This document shows, piece by piece, positions 1-6,046 of a stretch of DNA of 10,849 nucleotides. The notes beneath the pieces are model-generated. The model saw nothing but the letters and a program-made list of their open reading frames with translations. It did no database searches and was not told the origin of the DNA. The first letter of the stretch is position 1; each line of letters starts with the position of its first letter. Source of the DNA: an uncultured Eubacteriales bacterium (GTDB lineage: Bacteria > Bacillota > Clostridia > Christensenellales > Pumilibacteraceae); the NCBI GenBank assembly GCA_900555875.1, contig USNB01000025.1, forward strand, positions 1-10,849, read 5' to 3'. Made by a program: the position numbers and the translations under genes.

Positions 1-201
1 CTTGCGCTTCTGCGGGTCGCTGAGCACGCTGTACGCCTCGCTCGCCTCCTTGAACTTGGCTTCCGCCTCCTTGTCGCCGGGGTGCAGATCGGGGTGGTAT
101 TTTTTCGCGAGGTCGCGGTACGCCTTCTTCAGCGTCGCTTCGTCGGCGGTCTTGGGCACGCCGAGCACCTCGTAATAATCTCTCTTTTTATCGTCTGCCA
201 T
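1..201 (-). CDS. dnaJ: Chaperone DnaJ (Hsp40), N-terminal J-domain, cut by window edge
   Basis: Reading the minus strand from the ATG at 201 gives 67 codons that run off the left edge. The product starts MADDKKRDYYEVLGV and carries the J-domain hallmark HPD at residues 36-38, after the helix II segment KKAYRDLAKKY and before KEASEAYSVLSDP. DnaJ is the cytoplasmic co-chaperone that stimulates DnaK ATPase through HPD and delivers unfolded clients. The start is supported by AGGAAGAG about six bases upstream. The glycine-rich, zinc-finger and C-terminal domains would lie outside the window, so another J-domain protein such as CbpA cannot be fully excluded. The CIRCE operator and the canonical N-terminus make DnaJ itself most likely. 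No grpE or dnaK lies upstream; the gene is transcribed from its own promoter just after a toxin-antitoxin pair. Confidence 0.93.
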   Translation of the reverse strand, partial: MADDKKRDYYEVLGVPKTADEATLKKAYRDLAKKYHPDLHPGDKEAEAKFKEASEAYSVLSDPQKRK

Positions 202-232
202 AAATTTCTCTTCCTATTCGATATCTTATAGG

Positions 233-261
233 ATTTTATCAGCATTATGCGCATTTGTCAA
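233..261 (-). promoter_or_regulatory. Sigma-A promoter of dnaJ
   Basis: On the minus strand the -35 box TTGACA (256-261) is followed after 17 bases by TAAAAT (233-238). Transcription would start near 226, leaving a leader of about 25 bases before the ATG at 201 that includes the ribosome site. The hexamers and spacer are close to consensus, so this is a strong candidate. The CIRCE element lies just upstream of the -35 box. Confidence 0.75.
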
Positions 262-266
262 GCAAA

Positions 267-293
267 TTAGCACTTGCATTTCGCAAGTGCTAA
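267..293. promoter_or_regulatory. CIRCE element (HrcA operator)
   Basis: The inverted repeat TTAGCACTT-N9-AAGTGCTAA matches the CIRCE consensus (TTAGCACTC-N9-GAGTGCTAA) with one symmetric change in each arm. The nine-base spacer length is exactly the canonical one. The symmetry extends two further bases inward (GC/GC), giving 11-base arms and a five-base loop. HrcA is the class I heat-shock repressor in Bacillota, so dnaJ is predicted to be derepressed on heat or protein-folding stress. The element lies five bases upstream of the best -35 box rather than downstream of the promoter, which is unusual. Confidence 0.9.
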
Positions 294-329
294 TTTCGGC
301 GCCGAAAAAGATATAAAAATCCTGATACG

Positions 330-665
330 TCACTTATCGTCCTTCTTCATCGGTGTATCTGATAAATTCGTCCGCGCATAACGAAAACGCAGTACGGCTA
401 TTTCCCGCTCCTCATCGTGTATCTCGTATACGAGTACGTAGTTCCCTACGAGCGTATGCCTTATCATGGGATCGGAGATCAGAAATGCCGTGCAGTCCGG
501 AAAGGCATGAGGATAAACGCATACGCTGTCCAGCGTACGCTCTATCTTATCCAAAAGATCGCCAGCCGCCTTTGCATTCACGAGTTTGTCGGTGATGTAT
601 GCAAGCGCTTCATCCATATCGCTCACGGCAAGAGGCGTGAACCTGTAAACGTATTTATCCGGCAT
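330..665 (-). CDS. Type II toxin, RelE/ParE superfamily
   Basis: This 111-residue protein has the layout of the RelE/ParE fold. An N-terminal strand (YVYRFTPLAVSDMDEALAYI) is followed by two helices (AAGDLLDKIERTLDSV), the YPHAFPDC turn, and paired strands IRHTLVGNYVLVYEI and EIAVLRFRYART. The last strand ends in the RxxYxR-type region seen in this family. Such toxins either cleave mRNA on the ribosome (RelE) or poison gyrase (ParE); the sequence alone does not tell which. The start ATG at 665 lies inside the antitoxin gene and is preceded by AAGGAA, so translation is probably coupled to that of the antitoxin. The C-terminal tail ending in KKDDK is highly charged. The frame is intact and looks functional. 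It sits between the antitoxin and dnaJ with no convincing terminator before dnaJ. Confidence 0.85.
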   Translation of the reverse strand: MPDKYVYRFTPLAVSDMDEALAYITDKLVNAKAAGDLLDKIERTLDSVCVYPHAFPDCTAFLISDPMIRHTLVGNYVLVYEIHDEEREIAVLRFRYARTNLSDTPMKKDDK

Positions 666-912
666 ACTTGTTCCTTAATTTTGCCAGCTCTTCTTTGCCG
701 TCGAGAAGTTCTCCCCTGTCCGCCTGAGCCTTGCCCTCCGCTATCTTCGTATACATATCCACGCGCGCAAGCTGCTTTTCGTATGTTTCCATGCTCATGA
801 CCACCATGTCCCCGTATCCGTTTTTCGTTACGAATATGGGTTCTTCCGCGCTGTGGCACATTTCGGATATCTTCGTCGTATCACGCATATCTCGTATGGG
901 GATTATAGTCAT
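655..912 (-). CDS. Type II antitoxin, Phd/YefM family
   Basis: The 85-residue product has the Phd/YefM N-terminal DNA-binding fold: IPIRDMRDTTKISEMCHSAEE followed by the hallmark strand-turn PIFVTKNGYGDMVVMSMETYEK (family pattern: P-hydrophobic-x-T-K-N-G then V-V-x-S-x-x-x-Y). The C-terminal part, AEGKAQADRGELLDGKEE, is the flexible segment that in this family wraps and neutralises the toxin. AGGAGG eight or nine bases before the ATG is a near-perfect ribosome site, which fits the need to make more antitoxin than toxin. The gene overlaps the toxin start by 11 bases. The complex of the two proteins would be expected to repress its own promoter. Confidence 0.9.
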   Translation of the reverse strand: MTIIPIRDMRDTTKISEMCHSAEEPIFVTKNGYGDMVVMSMETYEKQLARVDMYTKIAEGKAQADRGELLDGKEELAKLRNKYAG

Positions 913-951
913 AGTGTCGATCCTCCTGTTATTATCATTATATAATACATA

Positions 952-980
952 ATTATAGCATAGTTATGCACCATTGTCAA
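952..980 (-). promoter_or_regulatory. Consensus sigma-A promoter of the toxin-antitoxin operon
   Basis: The minus strand shows TTGACA (975-980), 17 bases, then TATAAT (952-957): a perfect match to the sigma-A consensus. The predicted start, near 945, leaves a leader of about 33 bases with an AGGAGG ribosome site. A promoter this strong normally needs repression, which the antitoxin is expected to provide. Confidence 0.88.
958..969. promoter_or_regulatory. Candidate antitoxin operator in the promoter spacer
   Basis: GCATA-GT-TATGC is an inverted repeat with five-base arms lying wholly between the -35 and -10 boxes. Phd/YefM antitoxins bind short palindromes of this size at their own promoters, and binding here would block polymerase. 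Assignment rests on position and symmetry only; a perfect five-base arm is short enough to occur by chance in AT-rich DNA. Confidence 0.45.
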
Positions 981-1010
981 TCGGAAATACGATAAACCGG
1001 GCAATGACAA

Positions 1011-1037
1011 AAGGGACCTGCGCGGAGCAGATCCCTT
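1011..1037 (-). terminator. Terminator of the GAPDH gene
   Basis: In minus-strand RNA the stem AAGGGA-U-CUGC pairs with GCAG-G-UCCCUU (one U-G wobble) around a five-base loop and is followed by UUGUCAUU. The wobble pair is a mismatch when read on the plus strand, so the minus direction is preferred. The U-tract is short. The stem lies 23 bases after the GAPDH stop codon. Confidence 0.6.
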
Positions 1038-1059
1038 CTCTTTTTCGCATTCCGCGAAA

Positions 1060-2142
1060 TTATTTGCTGATGAGTTCGCCGAAGTACTTGATGGTGCGGA
1101 CCATCTGGCTGGTGTAGGAGTTCTCGTTGTCGTACCAGGAAACTACCTGAACCTCATAGAGGTCGTCGGTGATCTTGAGCACGCTGGTCTGCGTAGCGTC
1201 GAACAGCGAACCGAAGGTCATTCCGATGATATCCGACGAAACGATCTCATCCTCGTTGTAGCCGAAGGACTCGTTCGCGGCTGCCTTCATGGCGGCGTTG
1301 ATGCCTTCCTTCGTGATGTCCTTGCCCTTTACGACAGCCGTAAGGATGGTCGTCGAACCCGTGGGGGTGGGAACGCGCTGAGCTGCGCCGATGAGCTTGC
1401 CGTTCAGCTCGGGGATAACGAGCCCGATAGCCTTCGCTGCGCCCGTGGAGTTGGGAACGATGTTGCATGCGCCCGCGCGGCTGCGACGAAGGTCGCCCTT
1501 TCTCTGCGGACCGTCGAGGATCATCTGGTCACCGGTGTAAGCGTGGATCGTGCACATGATACCGCTCTGGATAGGCGCGAACTTGTTGAGCGCGTCAGCC
1601 ATGGGAGCAAGGCAGTTCGTCGTGCAGGAAGCGGCGGATATGATCGCGTCGTCCTTCGTGAGGGTCTTGTGGTTGGTGTTGTATACGATCGTCTTGAGAT
1701 CGTTGCCCGCAGGAGCGGATATGATGACGTGCTTGGCGCCCGCGTCGATATGAGCCTGAGCCTTCGCCTTGCTGGTGTAGAAGCCGGAGCACTCGAGAAC
1801 AACGTCGATACCGAGCTGCTTCCAGGGAGCGTTAGCCGCATTAGGGATAGCGTAGATCGTGATCTCCGTGCCGTCTACCGTGATGGAGCCGGGGGTAACG
1901 ACCGTCTTGCCGTCCTCTGCCATTACGGGATCCTTGTGAGTGATCGTGTGCTTGCAGCCGCCGATACCCGCATAGTTGCCCTGAGAGGAGTCGTACTTAA
2001 GAAGGTGAGCGAGCATCTTGGGCGAGGTCAGGTCGTTGATAGCGACGATCTCGAAGCCTTCTGCGCCGAACATCTGACGGAACGCAAGTCTGCCGATACG
2101 TCCGAAGCCGTTGATAGCTACTTTTACGTTTTTGGTTGCCAT
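1060..2142 (-). CDS. gap: Glyceraldehyde-3-phosphate dehydrogenase, type I, NAD-dependent
   Basis: This cytosolic glycolytic enzyme oxidises glyceraldehyde-3-phosphate with NAD and phosphate to 1,3-bisphosphoglycerate. The Rossmann motif NGFGRIGR is at residues 11-18, and the Asp of AINDL (D37) favours NAD over NADP. The catalytic motif SAASCTTNCLAP places the nucleophile at C173, with partner H200 in HAYTGDQ. QRVPTPTGS (residues 255-263) and the C-terminal SWYDNENSY are also typical. At 360 residues it is about 20-25 longer than the classical bacterial enzyme; the extra length lies mainly around residues 58-88, between LKYDSSQG and ITVDG. GGAGGA lies just before the ATG. The gene has its own promoter and terminator. 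A 205-residue antisense reading frame over its 5' half looks like a by-product of strong codon bias. Confidence 0.97.
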   Translation of the reverse strand: MATKNVKVAINGFGRIGRLAFRQMFGAEGFEIVAINDLTSPKMLAHLLKYDSSQGNYAGIGGCKHTITHKDPVMAEDGKTVVTPGSITVDGTEITIYAIPNAANAPWKQLGIDVVLECSGFYTSKAKAQAHIDAGAKHVIISAPAGNDLKTIVYNTNHKTLTKDDAIISAASCTTNCLAPMADALNKFAPIQSGIMCTIHAYTGDQMILDGPQRKGDLRRSRAGACNIVPNSTGAAKAIGLVIPELNGKLIGAAQRVPTPTGSTTILTAVVKGKDITKEGINAAMKAAANESFGYNEDEIVSSDIIGMTFGSLFDATQTSVLKITDDLYEVQVVSWYDNENSYTSQMVRTIKYFGELISK

Positions 2143-2194
2143 TACAGTGGTCCTCCATAAATGATTCTGTGTGTAATTTTTTACCTACCCTGCT

Positions 2195-2223
2195 ATTATA
2201 CTCCATCGATTTGTAAAAATCAA
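2195..2223 (-). promoter_or_regulatory. Sigma-A promoter of the GAPDH gene
   Basis: TTGATT (2218-2223), a 17-base spacer and a perfect TATAAT (2195-2200) on the minus strand. Transcription would start near 2188, giving a leader of about 45 bases with the GGAGGA ribosome site at 2151-2156. I see no CggR-type or other operator. This fits a highly expressed housekeeping gene. Confidence 0.78.
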
Positions 2224-2278
2224 GAAATTTAACGATATTTTTCATTTCGCGTAAAATAACGTATATGGCGGCAAAAGC

Positions 2279-2310
2279 GCCGGGAGCCGCTTTTACGTGC
2301 GGCTCCCGGC
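2279..2310 (-). terminator. Terminator of the lipoprotein-GH3 operon
   Basis: A perfect 12-base inverted repeat (GCCGGGAGCCGC and its complement) with an eight-base loop lies 20 bases after the GH3 stop codon. In minus-strand RNA it is followed by GCUUUUGCC, a short U-run, so the stem is very stable but the tail is modest. The stem also insulates the GAPDH promoter at 2195-2223 from upstream transcription. Confidence 0.75.
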
Positions 2311-2329
2311 TATCGATACTCTGAAAGGA

Positions 2330-5224
2330 TCATACATTTTGAGTAGTGCTGTCGTTTTTCTTCGCCCGAACGACCTTGACCCAGCCGCGCACAGCAAAGA
2401 ACGCAAGTACCGCCGTACCCAGCCACCAGACGATATTGACGATGAGAGCTACTATCTCCCACGTTTTCATACCGCCGGAGTATTCGTTGTCCACGTTCCA
2501 CGTTCTCGAGTACAGATACAACATGCGTTCCGCCGAACGCTGGAGATAATAGATATCGTCGTTGTTGAGCGCGCCGCCGTTCTTAAGAACTATGCCGGTT
2601 GTTCCGAGGATGTAGTCGTTGCCCGAGCGTATCGCGCAATCCGCGACCATGTAAGTGGAACCGGAAGAATAATAGTCGGTCATGACCGCGCCTTCAAATC
2701 CGCACTCACCGCGAAGGAAGGTCGTACAAAGCGCGGTACTCGCTCCGCACCAGCGATCGCCTATATTGTTGAAGGACGTCATCGTTCCCATCGCATTGGC
2801 GGCAAGTCCGAACTTATCCTTTGCCTTGAATGCATACTCGAATGCCTTGAGATAGATCTCGCGGGCTGCCTGCTCGGTGCACCACGTGAACATGCCCTCT
2901 TTATCCGTCTCCTGATCGTTGAGCGCGAAATGCTTGATCATGGGAGATATTCCGCCTTCGACCGCCTGTGCGCATACGTTCGCGACCATCACTCCGGTAA
3001 GGACGGGGTCTTCGCTCATATACTCGAAGTTGCGTCCGCCGAAAGGATTGCGGTGTATGTTTGCTCCCGGGCCGTACCAGCCGGTCATGCCGAAAGCGGC
3101 GCCCTCTTTCGCTATCATCGATCCGTATCTCGCTGCCAGATCCTTATCGAAAGTAGCGGCAAGGATATTGGTATTGGGATAACATATGCAAGGGAACTTG
3201 GTGCGGTTGAAAATGAACGTCACTCCGCAGGGTCCGTCCGTATCGACAGTGGCGTTCTTTCCTACGGACTTGATCTCCTGCGTCATGTAACCGCCGTAAA
3301 GAACAAGGTCCTCGAGTTCGGAAACGCTCATCTGTTCCACGAGCGTTTTCCACGAAGGATCGCCGTAAGGAACGTCAGCGAAATCCGCCACGGAAAGCCC
3401 GCTGTCCTTGCCCGTTACAACTTTATCCCCGCTGTGATCCACATAATCCTTATTCGTTATGGAAGGCGCGCCTTCGTCATCGGCAAAGGTCACCAAAGTC
3501 TCCGGGCATTCGCGAACGCCCGTTCTTCCGGTACCGTTCACCCAATCCTCCTCGCTCGAATCAATGCCAAGGTAGTTTACTCCGATGCCGTACGCGGTGC
3601 CGCTTATAACGCTTTCATCATATGCGCCGAAGATGTTTACGGCGGTCTGCGTATCGGTGGGACGCTTCGCTATGCTCGTATCTGCATTGTCTACGAGAGA
3701 CGTCGAGTTATACACTATCGGGGCAGAGAGTTCAAAGCCGAGATCCGCACCCGTTATTTTATCCGTATGGCTGTCCGAACGAAGAGCAAAAGTATATTTG
3801 CCGCTTTCAAGGACGTAAGATCCCGTTTCCGAATATATGCCCTTGTCGTCATAAGACGCAAGATCTTCCGCCATAAACGTGAGTTCTACGGTATCCGACG
3901 CTCCCGGTTCGATCTCATCCGTCTTGGCGTATGCGATGAGAGAAGCGGCGCTCCTATCCAACTGTCCGCCCTTCAAAGTGTCGGCGTTGAATACGGAATA
4001 GAGCTGGACCACTTCGCGGCCTTTAACGGGGCCGTTATTCGTTACGTTAACGGTGACGGTGAACTGAGAATCGCCTTTGACCGCATCCGGAACGGAAGTT
4101 GCCGAAGTATCCACTTCCCATGTGAAATCGGCATAGCTCATGCCATAGCCGAAAGGATACGTTACCTCTTCGTCATAGTCGATATATCCGAGTTCCGTTG
4201 CCGTCTCATAATAGCGATATCCGACGTATATGCCCTCGGCATATTCGGAATACGCCCTCCCGATATTCGTATATTTATTCGCTTTTGCGTTTGTCGTCCC
4301 GGCGGCACCTTCCGCATATTTGGTGGTGGTGAAACCGCTGCCCGTGGGGGAATCCAGCTCGTCATACAGCCATGTATCCACAAGCCTGCCGGACGGATTG
4401 ACCGTTCCTTCGATCATCTGCACGAGTGCGGGCAGCCCGTGATATCCCGGCATACCGACCCAGAAGCACGCATCGACGTTGCCGGTCGTTCCCTTTTCGT
4501 CCGTCACGGAATCTTTGACCGGACCGAGTTCCATCGGGTTCGGCGAGTTTATGACGACTACGAGAGTCTCGTATTCCGATTTTGCTTTTTCAAGCAGGGC
4601 AAGCTCGTTTGCAGAAAATTCGAGCGTATGCTTGTCCGCGTCCGCCGCATTCGAGCTGAGCATAGTCAAGGGAAGATCGTTGCTCTCACCTCCGGATCTG
4701 CCGAATACCACCACGCCCAGCGTCGCATCGGTGGTCTTGTCCCAATACGACTCCGGATCGGGATCTTTTACGTTGAAATCGGTAAATCCGACGCCCATGT
4801 TCCCGCTCGAGCGATAATCCTCGTAATAAGTAAGCACTTCGCTATCGACCGAGTATCCGGCATCTTCAAAGGCTTTACGAAAAGAGACCTTTTCCGACTG
4901 GTCGCCCGTAGACGCGGAGCCTCCGCCGTTATAAACGGGGTCGGCGCTGCGCACGCCGAGAAGGTCGACCTTCTTTTCTCCGGAATAAGGCAGAGAGCCG
5001 TTATTCTCCAGCATCACGAATCCGTTTGCCGCGATCTCTCGGGCAAGGGCGCGCGCTTCGTCCTGTATCTCATCCCTGTCGGCTTCTTCCGCATTGCCCT
5101 GCGCGGTACCGAAATAGAAGTTGAACACCTGACGGAACACGCCGTACATCAAAACGTCTATCACTATGCCCGCGATGAGGAGGAAACACGCTACAGACGT
5201 AAATATTATTGCCGCTTTTTTCAT
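2330..5224 (-). CDS. Circularly permuted family 3 glycoside hydrolase, membrane-anchored at both ends
   Basis: This 964-residue protein carries GH3 domains in swapped order. The alpha/beta sandwich comes first (about 52-290; GFVMLENNGSLP, GGESNDLPL, VGMPGYHG), then YPFGYGMSYADF and a fibronectin-III-like domain (about 356-485). The TIM-barrel catalytic domain is last (about 610-910). Barrel motifs include DGPCG (663-667), GANIHRNPFGGRNFEYMSEDP (720-740), KHF (764-766) and VMTDYY, whose D850 is the predicted nucleophile in place of the usual SDW context. E180 is a candidate acid/base. Known permuted members are beta-glucosidases from Ruminococcus albus and Butyrivibrio fibrisolvens. Uncommonly, there is a membrane segment at each end: about residues 4-27 after MKK, and 922-945 followed by RGWVKVVRAKK. 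The positive-inside rule predicts that the enzyme body faces outward. Beta-glucosidase or beta-xylosidase activity is inferred; the substrate is unknown. It lies 17 bases after the lipoprotein gene and has an AGGGGA ribosome site. Confidence 0.9.
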   Translation of the reverse strand: MKKAAIIFTSVACFLLIAGIVIDVLMYGVFRQVFNFYFGTAQGNAEEADRDEIQDEARALAREIAANGFVMLENNGSLPYSGEKKVDLLGVRSADPVYNGGGSASTGDQSEKVSFRKAFEDAGYSVDSEVLTYYEDYRSSGNMGVGFTDFNVKDPDPESYWDKTTDATLGVVVFGRSGGESNDLPLTMLSSNAADADKHTLEFSANELALLEKAKSEYETLVVVINSPNPMELGPVKDSVTDEKGTTGNVDACFWVGMPGYHGLPALVQMIEGTVNPSGRLVDTWLYDELDSPTGSGFTTTKYAEGAAGTTNAKANKYTNIGRAYSEYAEGIYVGYRYYETATELGYIDYDEEVTYPFGYGMSYADFTWEVDTSATSVPDAVKGDSQFTVTVNVTNNGPVKGREVVQLYSVFNADTLKGGQLDRSAASLIAYAKTDEIEPGASDTVELTFMAEDLASYDDKGIYSETGSYVLESGKYTFALRSDSHTDKITGADLGFELSAPIVYNSTSLVDNADTSIAKRPTDTQTAVNIFGAYDESVISGTAYGIGVNYLGIDSSEEDWVNGTGRTGVRECPETLVTFADDEGAPSITNKDYVDHSGDKVVTGKDSGLSVADFADVPYGDPSWKTLVEQMSVSELEDLVLYGGYMTQEIKSVGKNATVDTDGPCGVTFIFNRTKFPCICYPNTNILAATFDKDLAARYGSMIAKEGAAFGMTGWYGPGANIHRNPFGGRNFEYMSEDPVLTGVMVANVCAQAVEGGISPMIKHFALNDQETDKEGMFTWCTEQAAREIYLKAFEYAFKAKDKFGLAANAMGTMTSFNNIGDRWCGASTALCTTFLRGECGFEGAVMTDYYSSGSTYMVADCAIRSGNDYILGTTGIVLKNGGALNNDDIYYLQRSAERMLYLYSRTWNVDNEYSGGMKTWEIVALIVNIVWWLGTAVLAFFAVRGWVKVVRAKKNDSTTQNV

Positions 5225-5241
5225 ATCCCGTCTGTCCCCTT

Positions 5242-5865
5242 TTATTTAACGGTGACCGTCATGTTATCGGTATCCAGGACTACGGTCATCGCCGCGCATT
5301 CTCCGGTCACGGGGTATGCGGTCGAGAACCACTTCATAAGAAGATCCGCATCCTCGTCGGTTGCCGAGACCGTCTTATCCGCAAAGTGTCCGTAACCGCT
5401 GTTCTTCATCAGTTCGGCAGCTCGATCCGTATCGGATCCCCACAAAATAGTTCCGGTAGCACTATCCGGCTTTTCAAGAGTATAAGTATTTTCCGTATCC
5501 GTTTCAACGATCGTGCCCGAGAACGATATGTCAAAGACGTACGAGCCTTCATATATGGACTGATAATGCATCTCCTTTGTAAGCGTATAGGAATCCCCGT
5601 CCACCTCCAGGGTCAGAGTGTAAGCCTCTTCCTGCGAGAACTGCCCGTATACGTTGCCGGCTACCATCCCCGTCATAGCATTCTGCGAATACCATTCTTT
5701 TACGATCTCATTGACCGTAGTTGAATTGGGCGACATATCGAAACTGTTCTTCCCGACGGAAAACGTATACGTACCGTCCGCTCCGCATGCAGTGAATGCA
5801 ACGCACGCCGTTACCGTAATTGCCGCAGCGAGGATCGCCGCTGCCATCGTCTTGATCTTTTTCAT
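5242..5865 (-). CDS. Predicted lipoprotein of unknown function
   Basis: I do not recognise a family. The 207-residue product has a classic lipoprotein signal: MKKIKTM, a hydrophobic stretch, and the lipobox FTAC with the lipidated cysteine at C27. C21 lies inside the hydrophobic core and is a poorer candidate. The mature part is acidic, rich in Thr, Ser and Asp, and appears dominated by beta strands (EEAYTLTLEVDGDSYTLTKEM, ENTYTLEKPDSATGTILWG). It ends in a helix-like segment (DADLLMKWFSTAYPVTGE) and a final strand, with no catalytic motif. AAGGAG lies nine bases before the ATG. It is first in a two-gene unit with the GH3 enzyme, so it may bind the same glycan or assist the enzyme at the membrane surface; that role is inferred from context only. 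Confidence 0.8.
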   Translation of the reverse strand: MKKIKTMAAAILAAAITVTACVAFTACGADGTYTFSVGKNSFDMSPNSTTVNEIVKEWYSQNAMTGMVAGNVYGQFSQEEAYTLTLEVDGDSYTLTKEMHYQSIYEGSYVFDISFSGTIVETDTENTYTLEKPDSATGTILWGSDTDRAAELMKNSGYGHFADKTVSATDEDADLLMKWFSTAYPVTGECAAMTVVLDTDNMTVTVK

Positions 5866-5917
5866 GATCTTTTTCTCCTTTTACATGTTTTTTCGCCCGC
5901 TTTCCGCGAGCAAACAC

Positions 5918-5946
5918 ATGATAGCGCCGTGAGGAGATATTTTCAA
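5918..5946 (-). promoter_or_regulatory. Sigma-A promoter of the lipoprotein-GH3 operon
   Basis: TTGAAA (5941-5946), a 17-base spacer and TATCAT (5918-5923) on the minus strand. The predicted start near 5911 gives a leader of about 46 bases. The promoter lies after the terminator of the upstream kinase gene, so this operon is transcribed on its own. Confidence 0.7.
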
Positions 5947-5958
5947 CAATGTTTTCAA
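5940..5958 (-). repeat. Direct repeat TTGAAAA, 12-base period, over the -35 region
   Basis: On the minus strand TTGAAAA occurs at 5952-5958 and again at 5940-5946, separated by CATTG. The second copy includes the -35 box. Tandem half-sites one helical turn or slightly more apart next to a promoter are typical of dimeric regulators, but the sequence is AT-rich and the repeat is short. No regulator can be named. Confidence 0.35.
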
Positions 5959-5989
5959 ATTTGGTCATGTGCGTTACGAGATCGGAAAA

Positions 5990-6012
5990 ACCCGGGCGTC
6001 TTTGGCCCGGGT
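5990..6012 (-). terminator. Rho-independent terminator after the sensor kinase gene
   Basis: ACCCGGGC and GCCCGGGT form an eight-base perfect stem around a seven-base loop. Read on the minus strand it is followed at once by a run of U (GGGUUUUUCC). It lies 34 bases after the kinase stop codon and separates the signalling operon from the lipoprotein-GH3 operon. Confidence 0.88.
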
Positions 6013-6046
6013 ACTCATATAACTCATATATTTGATATATGCGGCT

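Noticed and set aside
267..307. The CIRCE hairpin and adjacent palindrome as a terminator for the toxin gene
   Set aside because: Neither stem is followed by a convincing U-run on the minus strand, and the CIRCE match explains the main repeat.
1543..2160. A 205-residue plus-strand open frame opposite the GAPDH gene
   Set aside because: Antisense shadow of a highly biased gene, with no ribosome site or family features.
2297..5395. A 1032-residue open frame on the plus strand across the whole GH3 gene
   Set aside because: It is exactly antisense to a protein with clear GH3 motifs, lacks recognisable domains and is rich in Arg, His and Ile as expected from the complement of biased codons. It starts inside the GH3 terminator hairpin.
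5866..6046. A small AgrD-like peptide gene between the kinase and the lipoprotein
   Set aside because: The gap is filled by a terminator and a promoter; no short frame with a ribosome site or cyclic-peptide pattern was seen.
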